Both the position numbers and the translations under genes were made by a program. 9,058 bases of DNA from JAPLCX01 sp964460305 (GTDB lineage Bacteria > Auribacterota > Tritonobacteria > UBA1439), in assembly GCA_964460305.1 (NCBI GenBank), contig CAYWRA010000102.1, positions 1 to 9,058 of the forward strand, read 5' to 3'. Below the pieces are notes generated by a model, which did not search any database, had not been told where the DNA came from, and saw only the letters and a list, made by a program, of their open reading frames with translations. Below, piece after piece: positions 1 through 4,993 of this stretch; position 1 is the first letter of the stretch; each line of letters starts with the position of its first letter.

Positions 1-1
1 G

Positions 2-280
2 GTACGCTATATCGGGATGGGCGAAACGGCGGGGCGTCCCGTCCACCGGTTCGAACGGATGCTCCCTTCCGGTAAAGGATATCCCGCCCACAAGACCCTC
101 GTCGACATCGACAAGGAAAACGGCTACCCGGTCTCGGTAGTCAGCTACGGATGGAACGGCGAGTTGCTCGAAAAATATCTTTACGAAGACCTCCGTACGA
201 ACGTCGGCCTCACCGATGCGGATTTCGATAGGACGAACAGGGCTTACCAGTTCGGATACGTGACGGTGCCGATCCTATGA
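2..280 (+). CDS. DUF1571-like secreted protein, C-terminal fragment (5' end outside the window)
   Basis: The reading frame is open from base 2 and runs to the TGA at 278-280; the beginning of the gene lies upstream of the window, so the ATG at 17 is probably internal. The 92 visible residues match my memory of the C-terminal part of DUF1571 proteins: a segment with HRFERMLP and KGYPAHKTLVDIDKE, then a small-molecule-like strand pattern (NGYPVSVVSYGWNGELLEKY), then a YEDLRTNVGLTDADFD block that is the most recognisable family signature. Such proteins are usually exported, LolA/lipoprotein-sorting-like in fold, and common in Planctomycetes; their function is not established. The signal peptide would be outside the window and cannot be checked. 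About 400 bases of repeat-rich DNA separate it from the next gene, so it is probably not co-transcribed with it. Family assignment is from recognition, not a search. Confidence 0.72.
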   Translation, partial: VRYIGMGETAGRPVHRFERMLPSGKGYPAHKTLVDIDKENGYPVSVVSYGWNGELLEKYLYEDLRTNVGLTDADFDRTNRAYQFGYVTVPIL

Positions 281-335
281 TGATATCTACCACGGAGGCG
301 CGCCATCTGCGGGCCACTAAATAGGCAAAGTAAAA

Positions 336-367
336 CCACATCCCAACGGGACCCCTTCGGGGGATGG
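336..367. repeat. Paired-hairpin repeat, copy A
   Basis: Two small hairpins sit side by side: TCCC-AAC-GGGA (341-351) and CCCC-TTC-GGGG (352-362). An alternative outer stem pairs CATCCC (339-344) with GGGATG (361-366), so the element can fold as one long or two short hairpins. It shares this design with the copies at 382-406 and 606-637. There is no T-run after it that would make a standard terminator. Confidence 0.7.
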
Positions 368-381
368 ACACAGAGAAGACA

Positions 382-406
382 CACCCCAAAAGGGGTCCCT
401 TCGGGA
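382..406. repeat. Paired-hairpin repeat, copy B
   Basis: CCCC-AAAA-GGGG (384-395) is followed directly by TCCC-TTC-GGGA (396-406). Relative to copy A the T-A pair has moved from the first hairpin to the second, so base changes occur on both sides of the stems. The outer stem seen in copies A and C is weak here. The copy is flanked on both sides by the word CACAGAGAA (369-377 and 412-420). Confidence 0.65.
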
Positions 407-433
407 GAGAGCACAGAGAAACAAAACCAAGAT

Positions 434-470
434 TAATTTTGACCACGGATGAACACAGATAAACACGGAT
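434..470. repeat. TAATTTTNACCACGGA repeat with tandem 10-mers, copy 1
   Basis: The segment opens with TAATTTTGACCACGGA (434-449), which differs by one base from 2771-2786. It continues as three aligned 10-mers (441-450, 451-460, 461-470), each of the form NANCAC(G/A)GAT. Repeats built on ACCACGGA words are, to my recollection, scattered through intergenic DNA of many environmental bacterial genomes. Function unknown; there are no spacers, so this is not a CRISPR array. Confidence 0.65.
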
Positions 471-521
471 TCAGTAGTTTCACAAAGAGTAAAAGAGAAC
501 AGAAGAGATCGGGAACATGAA

Positions 522-556
522 GGGAGAGTCTCCCCCCTGCCGCCTTGCGCGGCAGG
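522..556. repeat. Two abutting perfect hairpins
   Basis: GGGAGA (522-527) pairs with TCTCCC (529-534) around a single base, and CCTGCCGC (536-543) pairs perfectly with GCGGCAGG (549-556) around CTTGC. The second stem is GC-rich and strong. No T-run follows on the plus strand and none follows on the minus strand, so a rho-independent terminator is unlikely. It may be a small dispersed palindrome or a structured RNA segment. Confidence 0.55.
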
Positions 557-605
557 AGAAAAAGTTGAACTGCAAGAAACAGAGGTAAAGCAACAAAGGG
601 TTCAT

Positions 606-637
606 CCACGCCCCAACGGGGCCCCTTAGGGGTGTGG
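606..637. repeat. Paired-hairpin repeat, copy C
   Basis: This is the most regular copy. CCCC-AAC-GGGG (611-621) and CCCC-TTA-GGGG (622-632) form two 4-bp hairpins, while CCACGCCCC (606-614) can pair with GGGGTGTGG (629-637) as a 9-bp outer stem with one G-T pair. It lies 49 bases upstream of the start of the enolase-superfamily gene. Confidence 0.7.
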
Positions 638-650
638 TTACAACATTAAT

Positions 651-671
651 ATTGGGATTTGGGATTTCACA
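651..671 (+). repeat. 7-base-period array before the 687 gene start
   Basis: Three heptamers in register: ATTGGGA (651-657), TTTGGGA (658-664) and the degenerate TTTCACA (665-671). The first two units recur almost unchanged at 3974-3997. The array ends 15 bases before the ATG at 687. Confidence 0.65.
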
Positions 672-686
672 ATACGGGGTTTCGCC

Positions 687-1886
687 ATGCGCTTCACAAA
701 GATCGTCGTTTATCATGTTCGACTGCCGCTGAAAATTGCCTTCGCCCATTCACGTGCGACGCGTAGCGAGGCGGACAACATCGTCGTCGAGGCGCTAACG
801 GACGGGGGGATAAGCGGTTTCGGCGAAGGGGTCCCGCGCGAATACGTCACCGGGGAGACGCCGGAGTCGGCGATGCAATACCTTGCCCGGCTCGACTATT
901 CCTCTCTTGCCGGTGAGTGGGGTTCGGTCGCGGCGGGGGTGGAACGCCTCCGGGAGTGGGAGACGAGAGGGGAGAGCGGGGGAACGGTCTTCGCCGGCGC
1001 GGCCCGCTGCGCGCTTAATCTCAGTTTGCTCGACGCCGCTTTAAGATCGTACGGCGTCGGAATGGGAGAGCTGGCAACGCATATCCGATGGCTCACGCCG
1101 TTGAGCCGGCAGCCGTCGAGGGTGCGTTACAGCGTGGTCTGCTCCGGCGGGTCGGCGCGCCGTGTTGCCTTTTCCTCGATAGCCTATCGCCTTTACGGCT
1201 TCCGCGCCGTCAAGCTCAAGGTGGGGTGGGGAGAGGAGCGCGACGTGGCCCTGGTGCGCGCGGCTCGGAGGATGCTCGGGCGTGGAACGGACATCAGGGC
1301 CGACGCGAACGGGGCATGGGACACGCCGACGGCCCTTAAGGTTATCCCGCGCCTGAGGGATCTAGGCATCACCTCCGTGGAGGAACCGCTCGCCCCCGCA
1401 TGCAGGGCAGATCTCCCGATGCTAAGGGATAAGGTGGGCGTCCCCATCATGTTGGACGAATCCGTCTCTTCTCCCGCCCAATTGAAACATGCGATTGACA
1501 CTGGTTCCTGCGACGTGGTAAATATCAGGCTCTCTAAGTGCGGTGGTTTCTTCGCTTCCCTGCAGATGGCTAGCGCGCTCCGCGATAACGGGCTCGGCTA
1601 TCAACTCGGCTGCCAGGTCGGCGAGACGGGGATTCTTTCGGCTGCGGGACGTCACTTCGCGTTTCTCGTCCCCGACATACTCCACAGGGAGGGTTCCTAC
1701 GATCGGCACCTCCTAGGGGCCAACCTGATCAATGGGGACCTGACGTTCGGCTATGGGGGATGGGCGCCGGCGCTGGACGGTATCGGATTGGGTGTGACGG
1801 TAAACCGCGCCAAGTTGGAGAAGTACACGGTGGGGAAGAGAGAGTTGATGAATGACAAATACCAAATGACAAATGTCAAAACATAA
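687..1886 (+). CDS. Enolase-superfamily enzyme (muconate-lactonizing / dipeptide-epimerase type)
   Basis: A 399-residue cytoplasmic enzyme with every residue expected of the MLE/mandelate-racemase branch. The N-terminal capping domain (about 1-130) is followed by a barrel. The barrel carries the catalytic KxK pair (VKLKVG, K176 and K178), three metal ligands D206 (RADANGAW), E232 (VEEPL) and D257 (LDES), and the opposite-face lysine K284 (LSKCGG). Members abstract the alpha proton of a carboxylate using Mg2+. The C-terminal specificity segment reads GCQVGETGILSAAG (308-321), unlike the GCMLES-type loop I know from dipeptide epimerases, so the substrate is open. The ATG at 687 begins the family's first strand; only a weak GGGG (676-679) precedes it. 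The last dozen residues (MNDKYQMTNVKT) are encoded by an intergenic-type repeat rather than family sequence. An alpha/beta hydrolase follows after 44 bases. Superfamily is certain; the reaction is not. Confidence 0.9.
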   Translation: MRFTKIVVYHVRLPLKIAFAHSRATRSEADNIVVEALTDGGISGFGEGVPREYVTGETPESAMQYLARLDYSSLAGEWGSVAAGVERLREWETRGESGGTVFAGAARCALNLSLLDAALRSYGVGMGELATHIRWLTPLSRQPSRVRYSVVCSGGSARRVAFSSIAYRLYGFRAVKLKVGWGEERDVALVRAARRMLGRGTDIRADANGAWDTPTALKVIPRLRDLGITSVEEPLAPACRADLPMLRDKVGVPIMLDESVSSPAQLKHAIDTGSCDVVNIRLSKCGGFFASLQMASALRDNGLGYQLGCQVGETGILSAAGRHFAFLVPDILHREGSYDRHLLGANLINGDLTFGYGGWAPALDGIGLGVTVNRAKLEKYTVGKRELMNDKYQMTNVKT

Positions 1887-1917
1887 TGGGGTTTTGTCAT
1901 TTGGATTTTGTCATTTG
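1851..1917. repeat. Inverted pair of 7-base-period arrays at the 1886/1931 gene junction
   Basis: The left arm (1851-1882) is made of AATGACA-type heptamers. The right arm (1891-1915) is its near-perfect reverse complement, lacking one heptamer-sized step, and it extends to 1917. On the right strand the units read ATTTGNN or TTTTGTC. The 8-base loop (1883-1890) contains the TAA stop of the enolase-superfamily gene. The right arm ends just before the ribosome-binding site of the next gene. A transcript would form a long AU-rich hairpin between the two genes. Confidence 0.8.
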
Positions 1918-1918
1918 T

Positions 1919-1925
1919 AGGAAGG
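1919..1925 (+). promoter_or_regulatory. Ribosome-binding site deciding the 1931 start
   Basis: AGGAAGG lies 5 bases before the ATG at 1931. An upstream in-frame ATG at 1886 would add 15 residues (GFCHLDF...) translated from the repeat, with no ribosome-binding site, so the 1931 start is preferred. Confidence 0.75.
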
Positions 1926-1930
1926 TGGCC

Positions 1931-2773
1931 ATGGAGAATTTGATTTTCGAGATCAAAGAGACGATAACCGGCGACGGCGTTACGCTCCGTTACCGCGAGT
2001 GGGATGCCAAAACGCCCAAAGGCGTGTTGATCGGCGTTCACGGCATCCGCAGTCATGGGGCATGGTACAACGATTCCTGCGCCTATCTCTGCAGCAAGGG
2101 ATACCGTGTGCTATTTCCCGACCGGCGGGGCTCCGGTCTCAACAGGGGAGAGGCGAAACCGGCGCCCTATCGGCGGTGGATCGAGGACCTGGAGCATTTC
2201 GTCGGCATGGGTGAAAAGGGCCTTCCGGGGAAACCGGTTCACCTGCTGGGCATATCATGGGGAGGCCGCCTTGCCGCTTCTGTTGCCGCCTCCGGGCGGG
2301 TCCGGTTGAGGAGCGTTATCTTTTCGGCCCCCGGTCTTGTCTCTTTCCGCGATTACGGTTTCTGGATGAAACTCACCGTCGCCACCGCGCTGCTGTTGAA
2401 AAAGAAGAAGGAATTTGTAATCCCCCTGAGCGATCCGGCGCTATTTACCGACGACCCGGACGAACGGAACTACATAGAGGAGGACGCGTTCGGCCTGAGG
2501 AGTGCGCCCGCGGAGTTCCTTTTTGAGAGCCGCAGGTTGGAGCGTTACGCCAAGACCGCATTCGTGGGCATTCGCATCCCCCTGTTGCTCCTTCTCGCTG
2601 GTCGCGACCGGATCGTCGACAATGTCGCGGTAAAAAACCTCTTCTCTTCGTGCGCAAGCGGCGACAAGGTCATGAAGGTATATGAGCAGGCGAGACACAC
2701 GTTGGAGTTCGACGCGTGCAAGAAAGCGTATTTCGATGATTTGGTGAAGTGGCTCGACGATCACAGCAGATAA
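1931..2773 (+). CDS. Alpha/beta hydrolase (monoacylglycerol-lipase-like)
   Basis: A 280-residue soluble serine hydrolase. The oxyanion-hole region is VHGIRSHG (36-43), the nucleophile elbow is GISWGG with S109, the acid is D226 in AGRDRIVD, and the catalytic histidine is H256 in ARHTLEF, all in canonical order. The lid region (about 136-205) contains a hydrophobic stretch ending in four lysines (157-160), which could touch a membrane or lipid. This layout resembles monoglyceride lipase/lysophospholipase-type hydrolases, but esters, thioesters or other acyl substrates are equally possible. No signal peptide or membrane anchor is visible, in contrast to the second hydrolase at 4990-5916. A strong AGGAAGG sets the start. 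The TAA stop (2771-2773) is the first codon of a repeat shared with 434-449. Placed directly after a carboxylate-acting enolase-type enzyme, it may release or load that acid (inference). Confidence 0.88.
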   Translation: MENLIFEIKETITGDGVTLRYREWDAKTPKGVLIGVHGIRSHGAWYNDSCAYLCSKGYRVLFPDRRGSGLNRGEAKPAPYRRWIEDLEHFVGMGEKGLPGKPVHLLGISWGGRLAASVAASGRVRLRSVIFSAPGLVSFRDYGFWMKLTVATALLLKKKKEFVIPLSDPALFTDDPDERNYIEEDAFGLRSAPAEFLFESRRLERYAKTAFVGIRIPLLLLLAGRDRIVDNVAVKNLFSSCASGDKVMKVYEQARHTLEFDACKKAYFDDLVKWLDDHSR

Positions 2774-2818
2774 TTTTCACCACGGAGACACGGAGAACAC
2801 GGAGAAATCCACAGAGAA
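2771..2818. repeat. TAATTTTNACCACGGA repeat with CACGGAG units, copy 2
   Basis: TAATTTTCACCACGGA (2771-2786) matches 434-449 with one mismatch, and its first three bases are the hydrolase stop codon. CACGGAG then recurs at 2781, 2789 and 2798 (spacing 8 and 9), followed by CACAGAG at 2810 within CACAGAGAA (2810-2818), the same word found at 369-377 and 412-420. No hairpin is evident. Likely a dispersed intergenic repeat family of unknown function. Confidence 0.7.
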
Positions 2819-2849
2819 ATAGTTGTTTGCTGCGGATAAAGCGCCCCTG

Positions 2850-2905
2850 CCCGACGGAAGCCTTGGCGTAGTCGGGCCTGTCCTCCGAAGCTTCAGCGCA
2901 GGAGG
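2850..2905. repeat. Two adjacent imperfect palindromes of one design
   Basis: First unit: CCCGAC (2850-2855) pairs with GTCGGG (2871-2876), and an inner GCC-TT-GGC (2860-2867) forms a second small stem. Second unit: CCTCC (2882-2886) pairs with GGAGG (2901-2905), with the inner palindrome GAAGCTTC (2887-2894). Both units have the order stem, GAAGC(C)TT core, AGCG/GGCG-like segment, stem, and are about 25 bases long. They look like two members of a small dispersed palindrome family. No T-run follows either. Confidence 0.65.
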
Positions 2906-2940
2906 GTCTGCCACTATGGACTATCTTGCCGCGGTTTCAG

Positions 2941-2961
2941 CTTATAGCTTACAACTTACAG
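2941..2961 (+). repeat. 7-base-period array before the 2976 gene start
   Basis: Three heptamers in register: CTTATAG, CTTACAA and CTTACAG. They end 14 bases (exactly two units) before the ATG at 2976. The sequence is unrelated to the other arrays, but the period and location are the same. Confidence 0.7.
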
Positions 2962-2963
2962 TT

Positions 2964-2969
2964 GGGAGA
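2964..2969 (+). promoter_or_regulatory. Ribosome-binding site deciding the 2976 start
   Basis: GGGAGA sits 6 bases before the ATG at 2976, which opens the Rossmann strand MKALVTGATG. A longer in-frame extension beginning with TTG at 2823 would translate the palindromes and the heptamer array, and is rejected. Confidence 0.75.
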
Positions 2970-2975
2970 TTTATT

Positions 2976-3962
2976 ATGAAAGCATTGGTGACGGGAGCGA
3001 CGGGGTGCGTGGGGAGCAGTCTCTCCGAGCTCCTCGTATCGAAGGGACGCCGGGTAAGGGCATTCGTCCGACCGGGAAGCGATGCCGCATTTCTCCGTTC
3101 CCTCGGCGTTGAGCTCCGGCAGGGAGACATTTTGGATCCGCAGTCACTCGCTGGCGCCATGCGCGGCGTGGACGTCGTATTTCATTGCGCAGCGGTGGTG
3201 AGCGACTGGGCGAGCCTGGACGAGATGCGGCGCGTGAACGTGCGCGGCCTCGAGACGTTGCTCGAAGCATGCGCAACCGCCCGCGTCAAGAGATGCGTCT
3301 ACACGAGCTCGATGGTGGTCCTCGGCATGGACCGGCAGGACAATCTGGACGAGTCGGCGCCGTACGTATACACCGGCGACAACTACAACACCACGAAGAT
3401 AGAAGCCGAAAAACTCATCTGGGATTTCGCGGCGAGGACCGGTCTCCCCGTGACGGTCATCAGGGCCCCGTACGTCTACGGGCCGCGCGACCGCCAGATG
3501 CTCCCGCGCATCCTCACTTATTTGCGTAACGGCAAATACGCCTACGTGGCGGGGGGGACGAATCCGTTCACGCTCGTCTATGCGAAGAATTTCGCGGAGG
3601 GATTGCTCCTTGCGGCGGAGTCGCCGCGCGCAGCCGGTCAGTTATACAACATCACCGACGGCGTGTCGGTAACGCGCAAAGAGCTGGTTGAGAGGATCGC
3701 GGACGGGATGGGATTTACCCGGCCCACGAAGAGCATTCCATACCCTCTCGCTAGACCGGTGTGCGCGCTGTGCGAGCTGACCGCAAAGATATTGAGGCTA
3801 AAGACGGCGCCGCTCCTCAATCGATTCAGGCTGAAATTCATGTACACCCATCTCACCTTTAATGTCTCGAAAGCGAGGACGCAACTCGGCTACGGCCCGT
3901 CCATACCCTTCGATCGCGCGATCGGTGAGACGATAGAGTGGTTCAAGAAAAATGACAAATGA
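2976..3962 (+). CDS. NAD-dependent epimerase/dehydratase (extended SDR, 3-beta-HSD-like)
   Basis: A 328-residue extended short-chain dehydrogenase/reductase. The cofactor loop is TGATGCVG (6-13), RPGSD (32-36) follows the second strand, and D51/D54 close the early NAD site. TSS (110-112) supplies the active-site hydroxyl residue, and the YxxxK pair is Y137 and K141 in NYNTTKIEAEK. The rest matches 3-beta-hydroxysteroid-dehydrogenase-type relatives: VIRAPYVYGP (161-170), VYAKNFAEGLLLAAE (201-215) and QLYNITDG (222-229). HpnA and OleD belong to this neighbourhood, but none of their usual partner genes is visible, so I give no symbol. The likely reaction is NAD(P)-linked oxidation/reduction or epimerisation of a hydroxyl beside a carbonyl or sugar carbon. 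The protein ends FKKNDK, where NDK and the stop come from an AATGACA repeat unit. The next gene, another SDR, starts 41 bases later. Confidence 0.87.
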   Translation: MKALVTGATGCVGSSLSELLVSKGRRVRAFVRPGSDAAFLRSLGVELRQGDILDPQSLAGAMRGVDVVFHCAAVVSDWASLDEMRRVNVRGLETLLEACATARVKRCVYTSSMVVLGMDRQDNLDESAPYVYTGDNYNTTKIEAEKLIWDFAARTGLPVTVIRAPYVYGPRDRQMLPRILTYLRNGKYAYVAGGTNPFTLVYAKNFAEGLLLAAESPRAAGQLYNITDGVSVTRKELVERIADGMGFTRPTKSIPYPLARPVCALCELTAKILRLKTAPLLNRFRLKFMYTHLTFNVSKARTQLGYGPSIPFDRAIGETIEWFKKNDK

Positions 3963-3997
3963 CAAGCTTATATATTGGGGTTTGGGATTTGGGATTT
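3951..3997. repeat. Opposed 7-base-period arrays at the 3962/4004 gene junction
   Basis: Two AATGACA units (3951-3964) span the end and stop codon of the upstream SDR gene. After nine bases an array in the opposite orientation follows: ATTGGGG (3974-3980), then TTTGGGA twice (3981-3994), then TTT. Read on one strand both arms are ATTTGNN-type units, so this repeats the inverted layout seen at 1851-1917. The array ends 6 bases before the ATG at 4004, and its last GGGA (3991-3994), 9 bases upstream, may serve as the ribosome-binding site. Confidence 0.75.
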
Positions 3998-4003
3998 AAC
4001 TGT

Positions 4004-4993
4004 ATGCTTTTAATCACCGGCTCAAACGGTTACGTCGGCATGCATCTCGTAGAACGGCTCTGCGGGGATGGGATGGCCGTCCGTGCCCTTGTCAGAAGGG
4101 GCTGTAGCGCCGATGAGCGGGCGCTTCTCACAAAGATGGGGGCGGAGGTGTGTGAGGCCGATCTGGAAGAGGATGCCATCATCCTCCGGGCACTGGAGGG
4201 AGTTCATACCGTCGTCCATCTCCTGGGGAGCATCGAACGCCCGGAACACGGCGGATACCGCGGGATGCACACACGAAAGACGGGTTTGCTGCTACGGGCG
4301 TTCAAGGCCGCGCTCCAAAACTCCAAAAGGCGAGCGGATTCCGGCGGTAACGCTGCGGCCGGGAGGATCGTGTATCTGAGCGCCATCGGCGCCGCGAGAG
4401 AAGCCGGCAACCGGTACTCAAAGACGAAGTGGGAGGCGGAAGAGGAGATCGGGCGCTCCGGCCTGGACTACATCATTATCAGATCATCCCTCATTTTCGG
4501 GCGGGAAACGGGGATGAGAGACAGCAAGATCGTAAAGAAGCTCCTGCGAGTATCCACTGAACGGAAGGTGGTGCCCCTTGTCCGGTCAGGACAGAATCGT
4601 TTGCAGCCTATTTACATCGGGGACCTCGTCTCCTGCATCGCCCATGCGATTGCCGTCCCAGCCGGTTGCCGCGATGTCTGGGAGGTGGGCGGGCCCGCCA
4701 TATTGACGCTCCGGGAGATCACCGAGCGCCTGATCGAGATGCGCGGCCTCCGGCGCCGCATCGTGGGTATCCCCTTCCCCGTCGCCCTTCTCGCCGGTCT
4801 CGGCGCCCGCTTGCTCCGGCGCGAGGGCACGCTCAATTTGGAGCAGATCAGAATGTCGCGTTGTGATACCATCTGTACCCACAACAAAGCCGAGTCACTC
4901 CTGGGGGAGCGCTTGACCCGCTTTGAGGACGGAATGGCGAAAACCATCGCGCGATTCGGCCTCGCCGGAATGCCGGAAGGGAAAAATCAATGA
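4004..4993 (+). CDS. NAD(P)-binding atypical SDR (NDUFA9-like)
   Basis: A 329-residue protein with an N-terminal Rossmann fold: MLLITGSNGYVG (1-12) gives the GxxGxxG loop. LVRRG (29-33) follows the second strand, and VVHLLGSIERP (70-80) the fourth. YSKTKWEAE (138-146) holds a YxxxK-like pair (Y138, K142), and IYIGDLV (203-209) is a hallmark segment of NDUFA9-like atypical SDRs. Such proteins bind NADP(H); many are poorly characterised oxidoreductases or have a structural role. It differs from the preceding SDR, so the two are not a recent tandem duplication. The start at 4004 is chosen because the family begins exactly there; an ATG at 3959 would add 15 residues translated from the repeat. 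A hydrophobic patch at 255-270 (IPFPVALLAGLGARLL) may contact membrane. It overlaps the next gene by ATGA, implying translational coupling. Substrate unknown. Confidence 0.83.
   Translation: MLLITGSNGYVGMHLVERLCGDGMAVRALVRRGCSADERALLTKMGAEVCEADLEEDAIILRALEGVHTVVHLLGSIERPEHGGYRGMHTRKTGLLLRAFKAALQNSKRRADSGGNAAAGRIVYLSAIGAAREAGNRYSKTKWEAEEEIGRSGLDYIIIRSSLIFGRETGMRDSKIVKKLLRVSTERKVVPLVRSGQNRLQPIYIGDLVSCIAHAIAVPAGCRDVWEVGGPAILTLREITERLIEMRGLRRRIVGIPFPVALLAGLGARLLRREGTLNLEQIRMSRCDTICTHNKAESLLGERLTRFEDGMAKTIARFGLAGMPEGKNQ

Larger units (their letters stand above)
281..686. other. Non-coding, repeat-rich intergenic block
   Basis: No plausible gene is visible here; the open frames on the minus strand (210-446, 480-749) have no family-like sequence and run through repeats. 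The block holds three copies of a paired-hairpin repeat (336-367, 382-406, 606-637), two abutting perfect hairpins (522-534, 536-556), a three-unit tandem 10-mer (441-470), an isolated ACCACGGAG (289-297), two CACAGAGAA words (369-377, 412-420) and a 7-base-period array next to the downstream start codon (651-671). A promoter for the downstream gene set would be expected here, but I see no convincing -35/-10 pair. Confidence 0.7.

Noticed and set aside
441..470. Possible small CRISPR-like or iteron array
   Set aside because: Only three 10-base units with no spacers, and a related repeat occurs at another gene junction (2771-2818); no cas or replication genes are present.
522..556. Rho-independent terminator
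   Set aside because: Stems are good but no T-run follows on either strand.
1886..1930. Fifteen-residue N-terminal extension of the first hydrolase
   Set aside because: The codons lie in the inverted repeat, with no ribosome-binding site; AGGAAGG supports 1931.
687..2773. Menaquinone genes menC and menH (enolase-type enzyme next to an alpha/beta hydrolase)
   Set aside because: No other men genes are nearby, and the hydrolase looks like a monoglyceride-lipase type; the pairing alone is not enough.
2823..2975. 51-residue N-terminal extension of the epimerase from a TTG start
   Set aside because: It would translate the palindromes and heptamer array, and a clear ribosome-binding site plus the Rossmann start favour 2976.
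1931..3962. Olefin (ole) or hopanoid (hpn) cluster, based on hydrolase plus 3-beta-HSD-like SDR
   Set aside because: No OleA/OleC-like or squalene/hopanoid genes are in the window, so the resemblance is only at family level.
3959..4003. Fifteen-residue N-terminal extension of the second SDR, overlapping the upstream stop
   Set aside because: The extension is repeat sequence and the family's Rossmann strand starts at the ATG at 4004.
4612..4947. Long minus-strand open frames inside the GC-rich genes
   Set aside because: They are shadows of high-GC coding sequence, rich in Arg/Pro/Ala, with no recognisable family motifs.
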